Origin: Candidatus Thiothrix anitrata
GTDB lineage: Bacteria; Pseudomonadota; Gammaproteobacteria; Thiotrichales; Thiotrichaceae
NCBI RefSeq assembly: GCF_017901155.1
Contig: NZ_CP072800.1
Location: forward strand, 558,001 to 622,000
Reading direction: 5' to 3'
Length of the DNA stretch: 64,000 bases
The position numbers and the translations under genes are program-made. The notes below the pieces were generated by a model, which did not search any database, was not told the DNA's origin, and saw nothing but the letters and a program-made list of their open reading frames with translations. Positions 54,747 to 64,000 of this stretch are shown here, in pieces; the first letter of the stretch is position 1; each line of letters opens with the position of its first letter.

Positions 54747-55634
54747 CTAGTGGACGCTATCATTGCCGGGTATGGTTTCCCGGAAAAGCTGTGTCACCTC
54801 AATGGCATCTAGCGTATAACTGGCGTTACAAAATTCGCAAGTAATCTGGATTTTTCCCTGTTCTTCCACGATCGAATGGGCTTCTTCCTGCCCTAGGGAT
54901 TGAACCAGCGTTTCCACCCGTTCACGGCTGCAATCGCAGTGGAAATGGATTGGGGACGGGTCAAATAAACGCGGCTCTTCCTCGTGAAATAAACGGTATA
55001 GGAGCGTTTCTGCTTCTAATTCCATCAGTTCATTGGGGGTCAGGGTATCCAGCAAGAGCGAGGCACGCTCCCAGTTTTCATCGCTGGTATGCTCACGCGG
55101 TAAGCGTTGCAGTAACATGCCAGCAGCGGTGTGCTCATTGGCGGTTAACCATAAGCGCGTCGGCAGTTGTTCTGAGCGGCTGAAATACGCTTCCAGTGCT
55201 TGTGCCAAGGTGTCTCCCTCCAGTGGAATCAGGCTTTGGTAACGTTCTCGCCGATTAGGGGCTTCCAAGGTAATTGCCATTTGCGCGTTATCGCCAAACA
55301 CGGCGTTTAAGGTCGTTGCATTGGCTTCACTACTCCACCGGGCGAGGCCGCGTACAGTGCCTTGCGGGGTGGCTTGCACTACTAGTAAGTGTATGGGGCC
55401 ATCACCGCGAATTTGCAGGATTAACGAGCCACTGTGTTTGATGGTGGCAGAAAGCAACACCGCTGCCGTGAGTGCTTCACCCAGCACTTGCTTCACAAAC
55501 GGCGGATAAGCGGTGCGGCTTAACATTTCCTGCCAAGTTGTATCCAAATGTACCCACTCACCACGCAGATGCGCACGCTCTAACATAAACCGTCTTAATG
55601 TATCCACAGCCTTTATATCCACAAAATTATTCAT
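54747..55634 (-). CDS. hslO: redox-regulated chaperone Hsp33
   Basis: A 295-residue chaperone held inactive by zinc in the reduced state and switched on by oxidation. The four zinc cysteines are present as C-D-C near residue 235 and C-E-F-C near 268. Substrate-binding core with F-V-K-Q-V-L-G-E-A-L is intact. It is divergent from mreB. The ATG at 55634 overlaps the small frame upstream by 8 bp. Confidence 0.95.
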   Translation of the reverse strand: MNNFVDIKAVDTLRRFMLERAHLRGEWVHLDTTWQEMLSRTAYPPFVKQVLGEALTAAVLLSATIKHSGSLILQIRGDGPIHLLVVQATPQGTVRGLARWSSEANATTLNAVFGDNAQMAITLEAPNRRERYQSLIPLEGDTLAQALEAYFSRSEQLPTRLWLTANEHTAAGMLLQRLPREHTSDENWERASLLLDTLTPNELMELEAETLLYRLFHEEEPRLFDPSPIHFHCDCSRERVETLVQSLGQEEAHSIVEEQGKIQITCEFCNASYTLDAIEVTQLFRETIPGNDSVH

Positions 55635-55812
55635 CTGATCCAGAATTACTTTCTAAATGCCGGTCAATCTGGTAAAAAGGCCAGCGTTTTAACCGCAGCG
55701 TGAACTTACCACACAAGTTGGCTTGCCCAAAGCGGTCGTGGTTGCTACATTTAGCAGATTCTTTCCGGGGTATCCAGCGATGTCCCCGCTGGCGGAATAA
55801 TGACAACCACAC
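55627..55812 (-). CDS. possible small protein upstream of hslO
   Basis: A 61-codon frame whose stop overlaps the hslO start by 8 bp, as in coupled genes. The product is basic with three scattered cysteines or histidines (C-S-N-H, N-L-C-G). I do not recognise it, and no clear Shine-Dalgarno is visible. The 229-bp gap to mreB otherwise shows nothing. Confidence 0.25.
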   Translation of the reverse strand: MWLSLFRQRGHRWIPRKESAKCSNHDRFGQANLCGKFTLRLKRWPFYQIDRHLESNSGSDE

Positions 55813-55860
55813 AGGATGTGTTCAAGCATTCCCTTTTTTAGCTTAAGCCGGATTAATTAG

Positions 55861-56910
<1,050 letters not shown>

Positions 56911-56944
56911 TTAGTATTACTAGATAGCGCGGCGGAGGCAGCCC

Positions 56945-57922
56945 ATTAACGACGTAAATTATCACTCCACGCCGGGGTTCTCCTTCCGGTTTATGGTGCT
57001 CCTGTTGGGGGCACTGACGTTAATGGCTGTCGACTACCGCCATTCTGAGTCGTTGCGTCCGATCCGTACAGTTTCGTTGATGTTGGTTTACCCTGTGTTA
57101 GTCAGTGTTGACTCCCCTCATCGCTTTTATAATCGCACTGTCGGTTTTTTCTCTTCGCAAACCCAGTTGGCGTTGGAAAATACGGCGTTGAAAGAGCAAA
57201 TTCAAACCTACGCAGCACAGCAGCGCGTACTTAGCTCGGTACAGCAAGAGAATGCACATCTGCGTGCGATGTTAAATGCCGCACCTTCCGACAGTTATAC
57301 CTTTGGTTTGGCAGAGATTCTCGAAGCCGCGAATGACCGTGTGCGTGGTTTGATGTTGTTAAACAAAGGGGCGAATGACGGTGTGCATGAAAGTCAGGTG
57401 GTGCTGTCCGGCGAAAATATTTACGGACAAATTGTTAACGTTACCCCGTTTAGCTCTAAAGTCCTGCAATTGATTGACCGTAATCACACTATCCCTGTGC
57501 GCAATCAGCGTACTGGTGAACGTGCTTTAGCCAGTGGTATGGGGCGTGGGCAGCCGCTGGAAATCAGGAATTTACCCGGCTCTAGTGACGTTAAAGAGGG
57601 TGACATTTTTGTTTCTTCCGGTTTGGGTGGTTTGTATCCCCCGGGCTTTCCGGTGGCTAAGGTAATTCCACAAGGGGTTGAGTTTAAACAAGGTGCACCC
57701 TCAGCAACCGTAAAGGCGGCTCCCTTGGTTAATTATGAAGCGACGCGTGATGTTTTGCTGATTTGGCGTAAACCGGGCATACCTGAACCTCAGCCATTGC
57801 CTGCGCCTGAACCCAAAAATGCAAGCGATGCTACGAGTGACAGAGATACCAAGAAAGACAGTCAACAGACTAATGAAAGTAAACCCGAAACACCCGTGCG
57901 TCAGTCAGGGGGAGGGCGTTAA
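56945..57922 (+). CDS. mreC: rod shape-determining protein MreC (probable ATT start)
   Basis: The periplasmic scaffold linking MreB to wall enzymes. It has one membrane helix near the N terminus, a coiled coil (residues about 75-110) and the double beta-barrel with G-E-N-I-Y-G-Q-I-V and S-G-L-G-G-L-Y-P-P-G-F-P-V-A. A Pro/Glu-rich tail ends the protein. The first ATG in frame (56993) starts inside the membrane helix and has no Shine-Dalgarno. Upstream, GGAGG is followed after six bases by ATT at 56945, giving a normal soluble N terminus (N-D-V-N-Y-H-S-T-P-G-F), so I choose that start. Confidence 0.85.
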   Translation: MNDVNYHSTPGFSFRFMVLLLGALTLMAVDYRHSESLRPIRTVSLMLVYPVLVSVDSPHRFYNRTVGFFSSQTQLALENTALKEQIQTYAAQQRVLSSVQQENAHLRAMLNAAPSDSYTFGLAEILEAANDRVRGLMLLNKGANDGVHESQVVLSGENIYGQIVNVTPFSSKVLQLIDRNHTIPVRNQRTGERALASGMGRGQPLEIRNLPGSSDVKEGDIFVSSGLGGLYPPGFPVAKVIPQGVEFKQGAPSATVKAAPLVNYEATRDVLLIWRKPGIPEPQPLPAPEPKNASDATSDRDTKKDSQQTNESKPETPVRQSGGGR

Positions 57923-58410
57923 TGAATAAAGAGCCACGTTTCCCCGGTGCGGTTTTGGTTACTTTGTTGCTGGCGATTATCCTGACTATCATCCCCTTAA
58001 GTGAACAAGTTGCAGCATGGCGGCCTGAGTGGATTGCGTTAACCTTGATTCATTGGGGGTTGGTGATTAAAGACCGAGTGAGTTTGGTGGCGGCCTTTGT
58101 GGTGGGGTTGATTATTGACACCCTGTATGGTTCGATCTTGGGGCAGCACGCCTTGGGTTTTGTGTTGGTTACGTATTTGGCGGTGCGTTTGAGCCTGCGG
58201 ATGAATCCTGAAGCCTTCTTGCAGCAAACAGCTTTGCTGGCCGCCGTTTTGTTTTTGTATTTGCTCATCAGTTTGTTGATACAGGGTTTTACTGATACGG
58301 GTGTTGGAAGTGGCTTGTTCTATTGGGCATCGTTGTTAAGTAGTGTCGTTATTTGGCCTGTCTACCACGCGCTGTTAGGGTATTTCCACGTGCAGCGTAA
58401 AGTCATCTAG
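57922..58410 (+). CDS. mreD: rod shape-determining protein MreD
   Basis: A 162-residue inner-membrane protein with five or six hydrophobic helices, including V-V-G-L-I-I-D-T-L-Y-G-S-I-L-G-Q-H-A-L-G typical of MreD. Its ATG overlaps the last base of the mreC stop (TAATG). It completes the mreBCD operon. Confidence 0.93.
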   Translation: MNKEPRFPGAVLVTLLLAIILTIIPLSEQVAAWRPEWIALTLIHWGLVIKDRVSLVAAFVVGLIIDTLYGSILGQHALGFVLVTYLAVRLSLRMNPEAFLQQTALLAAVLFLYLLISLLIQGFTDTGVGSGLFYWASLLSSVVIWPVYHALLGYFHVQRKVI

Positions 58411-58507
58411 GAAAACGCAGCGGATAAGCAGGTGAATTACCGTAAACCTTGCAGTTTTGCTACCGTGACCCAACATAGAACCTGCCCTGATCAATGAGGA
58501 ATGACAC

Positions 58508-59491
58508 ATGACTTCGACTACTGTCTGTAAGGAACTGCCTTGTGCAATGCCGGACGTTGCCAAGCAGCCGCATACAGGCCCCAAAGGAACCCTCAATTGG
58601 GTAGGCATGAGCCAAATTGAATTGCCCGTATTTGTACAAAATTTGCAGGGCGGACGAATCCAAATGTTGGCGCGGGTGCAGGCCTATGTGAATTTAACCG
58701 ACCCTGACAGCAAAGGTATTCACATGTCACGTTTGTACGTGGCACTGGATAATATGTTGGCAATGCATGACCTGACTCCTGAAGTTTTGGAGGCTACGGT
58801 ACGGCAGTTTGTGGACTCTCATCAGGGGTTGAGTAGTGCTGCCTACTTGGAGTGTCGGTTTGATTATTTTGAACGCCGTAATTCCCTATTAAGTGATAAC
58901 AGTGGTTGGAAAAACTATCCGGTGCGTGTTGCTACGAGTTTGCGTGATGACCAGCTCCAAACAGAAATCAGCGTGGATGTGCCATATTCCTCTACTTGCC
59001 CGTGTTCGGCGGCGTTAGCGCGTCAATTGATCCAAGAAGGCTTTCGTGAGACTTTTGGTGCGGAAGCTGTAACGGTGGATGCGCAGCAGGTTTATGCGTG
59101 GCTGGGTACGACACAAGGTATCCGCGCCACTCCGCACAGTCAGCGTAGTATTGCTCAGGTGAAAGTCAATCTGGTGGATGCAGTTAATCATTTGCCACTT
59201 ACTGAGTTGATTGATCGTATTGAAAACGCGCTGCAAACGCCGGTACAGGCTACAGTAAAGCGCGAAGACGAACAGGAGTTCGCTCGTCTTAATGCTGCTA
59301 ATCTTATGTTTTGTGAAGATGCTGCCCGTCGTTTGAAACAAGCTCTGAGCGATGATGCTTTGGTGCGTGATTTCTGGGTGCGAGTCAATCATATGGAAAG
59401 TTTGCACGCCCACGATGCAGTGTCGATTGTGGTCAAGGGTGTTGAAAGCGGTTATCGCGACGATCCGCATGAATATGTTCACCCAACCTGA
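58508..59491 (+). CDS. folE2: GTP cyclohydrolase FolE2 (type IB)
   Basis: Converts GTP to dihydroneopterin triphosphate for folate and related pterins. It is the zinc-independent isozyme with 327 residues. The catalytic cysteine lies in S-T-C-P-C-S-A-A-L near residue 160, and P-H-S-Q-R-S is near 205. In many bacteria FolE2 replaces or backs up FolE under zinc limitation. I saw no Zur-box-like sequence before it. Confidence 0.92.
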   Translation: MTSTTVCKELPCAMPDVAKQPHTGPKGTLNWVGMSQIELPVFVQNLQGGRIQMLARVQAYVNLTDPDSKGIHMSRLYVALDNMLAMHDLTPEVLEATVRQFVDSHQGLSSAAYLECRFDYFERRNSLLSDNSGWKNYPVRVATSLRDDQLQTEISVDVPYSSTCPCSAALARQLIQEGFRETFGAEAVTVDAQQVYAWLGTTQGIRATPHSQRSIAQVKVNLVDAVNHLPLTELIDRIENALQTPVQATVKREDEQEFARLNAANLMFCEDAARRLKQALSDDALVRDFWVRVNHMESLHAHDAVSIVVKGVESGYRDDPHEYVHPT

Positions 59492-59601
59492 CAGCGAATA
59501 ACTTCAGCTTCGTCTGGAAATATTAGCTCCTTGCCGGAATCAGGACTAAACTTGGTTATGTTCAAAATAATCAAGCGTATCACTCTACCAAGGAGCTAAA
59601 C

Positions 59602-60477
59602 ATGACCCCGTTTGCTATTGCAATTTTAGTTTTTATCGGCGTGCTCATTTTTATGGGTGTGAAGATGGTTCCGCAGGGCTACTCTTATACGGTCGAGCGT
59701 TTCGGACGTTACGTGTATACCTTGCAACCCGGCTTGGGTTTATTAATTCCTGTTATTTATCAGGTAGGCCGTAAGGTCAATATGATGGAGCAGGTGCTTG
59801 ATATTCTGCCGCAACAAGTCATTACCGCTGATAACGCGAACGTTAATATTGACGGCGTGGTGTTTTATCAGGTGTTTGATCCTGCCAAAGCGTCGTATGA
59901 AGTTGCTAACCTGCAACACGCTATCCTGAATTTGATTATGACCAATTTGCGTTCAGTTTGTGGCGGCTTGGAGCTTGATCACTTGCTGAGTAAGCGTGAT
60001 GAAATTGGGGTGCGGGTACTCACCATCGTGGATGAAGCTACCAGTGCATGGGGTGTTAAAGTATTGCGTGTTGAAATCAAGGATATTGAGCCACCACAAG
60101 AGCTGGTACGTGCAATGAACTTGCAAATGACCGCTGAACGTCAAAAGCGTGCCCAAATCACCGAAGCCGAAGGTAAAAAACAATCCCAGATTCTTGAGGC
60201 TGAAGGTGCGAAATCGGCAGCGTTCTTGCGTGCTGAAGCGCGTGAACGTGAGGCATTAGCGGAAGCTAAGGCCACACAGATGGTGTCTCAGGCAGTGGCG
60301 CAAGGTGACGTACAGGCATTGAATTATTTCGTTGCACAAAAATACGTGGAAGCATTAGGTAAGTTCGCTGATTCCAATCAACAAAAAACCATTTTCATGC
60401 CACTGGATACCAGCGGTTTGATGGGGTCGATTGGCAGCATCAATGAATTATGGAAGGCGATGAAGGAGAAAACCTGA
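59602..60477 (+). CDS. SPFH/stomatin-like membrane protein (QmcA-like)
   Basis: A 291-residue SPFH protein: N-terminal membrane segment at residues 1-20, Y-T-V-E-R-F-G-R-Y near 30 and the SPFH domain through residue 180 with D-E-A-T-S-A-W-G-V-K-V. A coiled, Ala/Glu-rich helix follows (A-E-A-R-E-R-E-A-L-A). Such proteins form large membrane cages or microdomains. It overlaps the NfeD gene by one base, the usual QmcA-NfeD pairing. Confidence 0.9.
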   Translation: MTPFAIAILVFIGVLIFMGVKMVPQGYSYTVERFGRYVYTLQPGLGLLIPVIYQVGRKVNMMEQVLDILPQQVITADNANVNIDGVVFYQVFDPAKASYEVANLQHAILNLIMTNLRSVCGGLELDHLLSKRDEIGVRVLTIVDEATSAWGVKVLRVEIKDIEPPQELVRAMNLQMTAERQKRAQITEAEGKKQSQILEAEGAKSAAFLRAEAREREALAEAKATQMVSQAVAQGDVQALNYFVAQKYVEALGKFADSNQQKTIFMPLDTSGLMGSIGSINELWKAMKEKT

Positions 60478-60929
60478 TGGATATACAACACCTTGCCTTT
60501 TGGCATTGGCTGGTATTTGGCGTGTTGTTGATGGCATTGGAAGTGCTGGTTCCCGCCATGCTATTGATGTGGTTTGGTTTTGGTGCGATTGTGACCGGTC
60601 TGTTGTTGTGGCTCATTCCTGATATGGAATTGAGTTGGCAGCTGCTGAGTTTTGCTATGGTTTCAGGGGGAAGTGTCTTGGGCTGGCGTAAATCGCGGTT
60701 TCGTGAGGAAAACATTAGCAGCGATTCCCCCGATTTAAACAACCGTTTGCACAGCCACATCGGTAAGGAATACGTGTTAACCGAGGCCATTATTAACGGG
60801 CGCGGCACTATGCGGGTTGGTGACACCGCGTGGCGGGTCACTGGTGCGGATTTGCCTTCGGGAATGCGAGTGCGGGTAACAGGTGTGGATGGCGTGTTGT
60901 TCATCGTGGAAAAAGCGGATTCCGTTTGA
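60477..60929 (+). CDS. NfeD-like membrane protein (YbbK partner)
   Basis: A 150-residue protein with two to three membrane helices (residues 7-75) and a C-terminal OB-fold (about 90-148) with V-L-T-E-A-I-I-N-G-R-G-T-M-R-V-G-D-T-A-W-R-V. The ATG overlaps the SPFH stop (TGATG), which fixes the start. The pair is widespread and thought to organise membrane domains. Confidence 0.88.
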   Translation: MDIQHLAFWHWLVFGVLLMALEVLVPAMLLMWFGFGAIVTGLLLWLIPDMELSWQLLSFAMVSGGSVLGWRKSRFREENISSDSPDLNNRLHSHIGKEYVLTEAIINGRGTMRVGDTAWRVTGADLPSGMRVRVTGVDGVLFIVEKADSV

Positions 60930-61020
60930 ACCTGTTAACCTTACGTTGCTGCATGACCGATTCGTATCAGCTATGGTAGACTGCTTGGCATTTTTCAAGA
61001 CTTAACGACGAGAGTTTGAC

Positions 61021-61770
61021 ATGGCCGGTCATAGTAAATGGGCAAACATTAAGCACCAAAAAGCCGCAGTGGATAAGAAGCGCGGTAAAATCTGGACGAA
61101 AATAATCCGTGAAATCACGGTGGCTGCACGCGAAGGTAAAACGTCTGACCCCAATGCGCACCCACGTTTGCGTTTAGCGGTGGACAAAGCCTTGGGCGCG
61201 AACATGCCGAAAGACACCATTGAGAAAGCGTGCAAGCGCGGCTCTGGTGAAACTAGCATGGAAAACTATTCTGAAGTGCGTTACGAAGGCTACGGCCCCG
61301 GTGGTATTGCGGTGATTGTGGAAACCATGACCGACAACGTGAACCGCACCGTGGGTGAAGTGCGTCATGCTTTAACCAAGCACGGCGGTAATTTGGGTAC
61401 GAGTGGTTCAGTTGCCTTCCAGTTTAAGAAAATCGGCGTGATGAACTTTGCCCCCGGTTTAGACGAAGAAAAGCTGATGGAAGCGGCTCTCGAAGCCGGT
61501 GCAGAAGATATTCAGATGGACGACGACGGTTCTGCTGAAATCATTACCGCGCCGGAAGATTTTGCTGGCGTAAAAGCTGCGATGATTGCGGCAGGTTTTA
61601 CCCCCGATCACGATGAAGTCACGATGCGTGCGGAAAACCACACCGCAGTAGAAGGTGACATTGCGGCTAAATTGCTGAAAATGATCGACATGCTCGAAGA
61701 CCTCGATGATGTGCAGGAAGTTTTCACCAACGCCGATTTCAGTGATGAATCGTTGGCAGTACATGTTTAA
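61021..61770 (+). CDS. yebC: YebC/PmpR-family translation or transcription factor
   Basis: A 249-residue protein with the diagnostic start [14 protein letters not shown] and the conserved E-G-Y-G-P-G-G-I-A near residue 95. YebC-family proteins have been described as transcription regulators and, more recently, as helpers of ribosomes at difficult sequences. It sits directly before ruvC, the common gammaproteobacterial order. Confidence 0.96.
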   Translation: MAGHSKWANIKHQKAAVDKKRGKIWTKIIREITVAAREGKTSDPNAHPRLRLAVDKALGANMPKDTIEKACKRGSGETSMENYSEVRYEGYGPGGIAVIVETMTDNVNRTVGEVRHALTKHGGNLGTSGSVAFQFKKIGVMNFAPGLDEEKLMEAALEAGAEDIQMDDDGSAEIITAPEDFAGVKAAMIAAGFTPDHDEVTMRAENHTAVEGDIAAKLLKMIDMLEDLDDVQEVFTNADFSDESLAVHV

Positions 61771-62268
61771 GTGACATTACGGCGCATCCTTGGTATTGAC
61801 CCCGGTTCCCGCCAGACGGGGATTGGGTTAATCGAAACCGACGGGCAACGCACTCAACATATCTTTAGCACCTGTTTGCGTTTGGGCGATGGCGCATTGC
61901 CGGAACGTTTAGGGGTGATTTTCACCGAAATCGTCACGGTCATCCGCACTTACCAGCCGGATGAAATGGCGATTGAAAATGTCTTTGTATCAAACAATGC
62001 TGCGTCAGCGTTAAAACTGGGGCAGGCTCGCGGCGCGGCGATTTGCGCGGGAATTACTTCTGGGTTGCCGGTGGCGGAATACAGTGCCAAAGAAGTGAAG
62101 CTGGCAACCGTTGGTAAAGGTGGCGCGGATAAGGCGCAAGTGCAACACATGGTGAAAGTTTTGCTGGGGTTGCAAGGGTGTTTGCAAGCCGATGCCGCAG
62201 ACGCATTGGCTATCGCGCTGTGTCATGTGCATACCAGTCATTTACAACGGCGTATTAACAACGTTTAA
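61771..62268 (+). CDS. ruvC: Holliday junction resolvase RuvC
   Basis: The endonuclease that cuts Holliday junctions, 165 residues. The four acidic catalytic residues are visible in G-I-D-P-G-S, A-I-E-N-V-F-V and the pair in A-D-A-A-D-A-L-A-I. The start is GTG, immediately after the yebC stop. No ruvA or ruvB follows within the window. Confidence 0.95.
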   Translation: MTLRRILGIDPGSRQTGIGLIETDGQRTQHIFSTCLRLGDGALPERLGVIFTEIVTVIRTYQPDEMAIENVFVSNNAASALKLGQARGAAICAGITSGLPVAEYSAKEVKLATVGKGGADKAQVQHMVKVLLGLQGCLQADAADALAIALCHVHTSHLQRRINNV

Positions 62269-62321
62269 AAGGCCAAACCGCTAAGCGGATTGACCAGTTA
62301 GCCCCTTTAGCCCCGTTATTT

Positions 62322-62759
62322 TTAACGGTGTGTGCGTACTGGCATTGGTGCAATAACTACATGTGGTTGCGGTGCGCGGTTGTTGTTATAGCTGCGATGA
62401 TCGCGATTGTTGCGATGGTCACGGCTTGCCACGTCGCGGTTATTGGATAATCGGTAAATGCTGCGCTTGAGTTGGCTTTCTTTGCGTTCTAAGTTGGCGC
62501 GTTCACGTGCGGTAATGCGGTTATCTTTTTTGGCAAGATGTACTGCATTGACTAAGCTGCGTAGGCCAGTGCGCAAGGTCTTTTCTTCGGCACGAGTCAA
62601 GTCACCACTACGCACACCACGATCAATGTTGCGATCTAATTGAACCGTATTTATCCCGGAAAAACCACCGTGACGGTGCGTCGGTTCTGCCATCGCACTA
62701 CCGGACGCGAACAAGAGGCCAGCCAGTAAAGTGCCGGAAATCAGGGTGAAAGTTTTCAT
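62322..62759 (-). CDS. small secreted basic protein of unknown function
   Basis: A 145-residue protein with signal peptide (residues 1-24, ending A-M-A). The mature part is helical and basic, with R-N-I-D-R-G-V-R-S-G-D-L-T and A-R-E-R-A-N-L-E-R-K. The C-terminal 40 residues are rich in Arg, Asn, Asp and His. AAGGAG lies before the ATG at 62759. I do not recognise the family. It is convergent with ruvC. Confidence 0.6.
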   Translation of the reverse strand: MKTFTLISGTLLAGLLFASGSAMAEPTHRHGGFSGINTVQLDRNIDRGVRSGDLTRAEEKTLRTGLRSLVNAVHLAKKDNRITARERANLERKESQLKRSIYRLSNNRDVASRDHRNNRDHRSYNNNRAPQPHVVIAPMPVRTHR

Positions 62760-62925
62760 AATCGTACTCCTTGATATTGGTTTCATGTGTTGGTTTGCCG
62801 TTTCGACAGGAACAAGGATACGTGTCAATTCCGCAAAAAATACGTGCAGATTGTGCAAATAACGTGGAACCCGCCTGCCCTGATTGCGTTATCATGGGGC
62901 ATTATTGCTATAACTTGATGCGTGT

Positions 62926-63588
62926 ATGAAACAGATAATGACCGTTTGTTGTTTGGCACTGGCTCTGGGTTTGAGTGGGTGCGAGCCTTCTTCCAGCGTA
63001 CCGGTTGAAAATTTACCTTGGCAAATTACCTTGTCACCTGCTGGCAATCCGCAGGTATTTCAGGTGGAACTGGGTAAATCCACCCTCAAAGACCTGATGC
63101 TAAATGTGCGTAGTTTCCCTGAAATGGCGGTGTTTGCGCATGAAAGTGGCAAGCGGCGTTTGGAGGCTTACTTTGGAACACAACGCTTGGGAATGTTCGA
63201 GGCAAAATTGCTGGCGGAAATGCAGGTGGATGAAGCCACCCTAACCGCACTACAAACTAATGCTACCAAGCGCGAAGGCATGGCAAGCGGGTATTGGAAA
63301 CACGTTCTGGCCGAAGAGGATTTGACGGTGGTCAATGCATCGTTGATCAATCGCTTGGTGTATATTCCGAGCATTAATTACGATGCGGAAATTATCACGC
63401 AACGTTTTGGGACTCCGACGGAGCGTTTACCCTCCAATGATGTAAATGTGGAATATTGGTTTTACGCCGATAAAGGCTTGGCAATCGCGCTGAATACGAA
63501 GGGCAGCGAAGTGTTGTATTACGTGCCTATCGCAGGTTTTGCTGCGTTGAAACAGGAATTGCTGGAGGCAAAACCAAAAAATGACTGA
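62926..63588 (+). CDS. lipoprotein of unknown function
   Basis: A 220-residue lipoprotein with lipobox L-S-G-C near residue 19. The body has T-L-S-P-A-G-N-P-Q-V-F near 40 and R-L-V-Y-I-P-S-I-N-Y-D-A near 143; no catalytic motif stands out. Its stop overlaps the start of the next gene by 8 bp, so they are likely co-translated. Family unknown to me. Confidence 0.65.
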   Translation: MKQIMTVCCLALALGLSGCEPSSSVPVENLPWQITLSPAGNPQVFQVELGKSTLKDLMLNVRSFPEMAVFAHESGKRRLEAYFGTQRLGMFEAKLLAEMQVDEATLTALQTNATKREGMASGYWKHVLAEEDLTVVNASLINRLVYIPSINYDAEIITQRFGTPTERLPSNDVNVEYWFYADKGLAIALNTKGSEVLYYVPIAGFAALKQELLEAKPKND

Positions 63589-64000
63589 TGCTAAATTACC
63601 TTGGTGGCAGCAAAAACCGTTGGCAGAAATGAACGAAGCGGAATGGGAAAGCCTGTGTGACCATTGCGCCAAATGCTGTTTGATTAAACTCGAAGACGAG
63701 GAAGACAGCACGGTTTATTATACCGATGTGGCGTGTGATTTACTCGATGGCACGACTTGTCAGTGCAAGGATTACGCGAATCGTGAAACTTTAGTGCCGG
63801 AATGCTTGCGCTTGACCCCGGATAATCTCGAAGAGCTTTACTGGATGCCACCAAGTTGCGCATACCGCTTATTGTACGAGGGTAAAAATTTACCGTCGTG
63901 GCATCATCTGGTGTCGGGCGACAAGGCGAGTATTCATCGCATGAAGCAATCGGTAGTGGGGCGTTTTACCTATGCCTCACAAGTTAATGAAGAAGATTGG
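63581..64000 (+). CDS. YcgN-type cysteine-cluster protein, partial (runs off the right edge)
   Basis: The first 140 codons of a YcgN/YkgJ-like cysteine-cluster protein. Cysteines are grouped as C-D-H-C-A-K-C-C near residue 27, then C-D-L-L near 52, C-Q-C near 60, C-L near 76 and C-A-Y near 93, which could bind a metal or iron-sulfur cluster. The tail W-Y/T-Y-A-S-Q-V-N-E-E-D-W reaches the edge. The E. coli homolog is uncharacterised. It is coupled to the lipoprotein gene. Confidence 0.85.
   Translation, partial: MTDAKLPWWQQKPLAEMNEAEWESLCDHCAKCCLIKLEDEEDSTVYYTDVACDLLDGTTCQCKDYANRETLVPECLRLTPDNLEELYWMPPSCAYRLLYEGKNLPSWHHLVSGDKASIHRMKQSVVGRFTYASQVNEEDW

Noticed and set aside
58411-58507. Zur box before folE2
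   Set aside because: No sequence close to the known palindromic Zur consensus was seen.

Overview
The window reads like a chromosomal segment of a gammaproteobacterium. Oligoribonuclease, TruC, RluE, Hsp33, a YbfF-like esterase, MreBCD, type II secretion pseudopilins and a rhombosortase are all typical of that class. The amidotransferase genes gatA-gatB-gatC, FolE2, a lyase-type sulfur amino acid enzyme and a holdfast/curli-like adhesin locus suggest a Thiothrix/Thiolinea-like filamentous sulfur bacterium. That placement is inference: no rRNA or other marker here settles it.

Region 1 (1-4.5 kb) holds a partial cytochrome c, an M48 membrane protease, orn, gloB and a large ATPase-nuclease protein. 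Region 2 (4.5-11 kb) is the most unusual. An XRE-type regulator is split by eleven copies of an 8-bp repeat, so adding or losing copies changes its reading frame. It is divergent from a six-gene locus coding for secreted or lipid-anchored repeat proteins, a HfaA-like protein and a CsgG/HfaB-like outer-membrane channel. Three consecutive genes of that locus each carry a one-base deficit in a short G or C run. Region 3 (11-16.5 kb) has Rpn-family PD-(D/E)XK genes bounded by a 127-bp direct repeat, a methionine gamma-lyase, an autoinhibited Fic enzyme, and a DUF695 gene coupled to a eukaryote-like N-terminal glutamine amidase (NTAQ1).

Region 4 (16.5-28.5 kb) is mostly housekeeping and stress functions: glyoxalase I, an orphan antitoxin-like regulator, transporters, a UbiA-type prenyltransferase, a YbiT-like ABC-F protein, a glutathione transferase, a VapBC-type toxin-antitoxin pair, TruC, a sigma-54 activator, an NlpC/P60 lipoprotein, a PCuAC copper chaperone, RluE and ApbE. 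Region 5 (28.5-38.2 kb) is a minus-strand cluster combining an RND pump and its adaptor with a ParA ATPase, a dynamin-like GTPase and three unfamiliar membrane or secreted proteins. Four consecutive-cluster products share long Ala/Pro-rich segments. I do not recognise it as a known system.

Region 6 (38.2-46.9 kb) has pseudopilin genes gspG-H-I-J next to a rhombosortase and comF. It continues with a GAF-type regulator, a C-terminally short SelO, a VF530-family gene, a TumE/TumA-like toxin-antitoxin pair and a broken transposase. Region 7 (47-64 kb) is core genome: gatABC, a membrane protein, two tandem paralogous lipoproteins of unknown function, an esterase, a quinone reductase, hslO, mreBCD (mreC apparently starting at ATT), folE2, an SPFH/NfeD pair, yebC-ruvC, and a partial YcgN-type gene at the right edge. 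I saw no tRNA, rRNA or CRISPR array.
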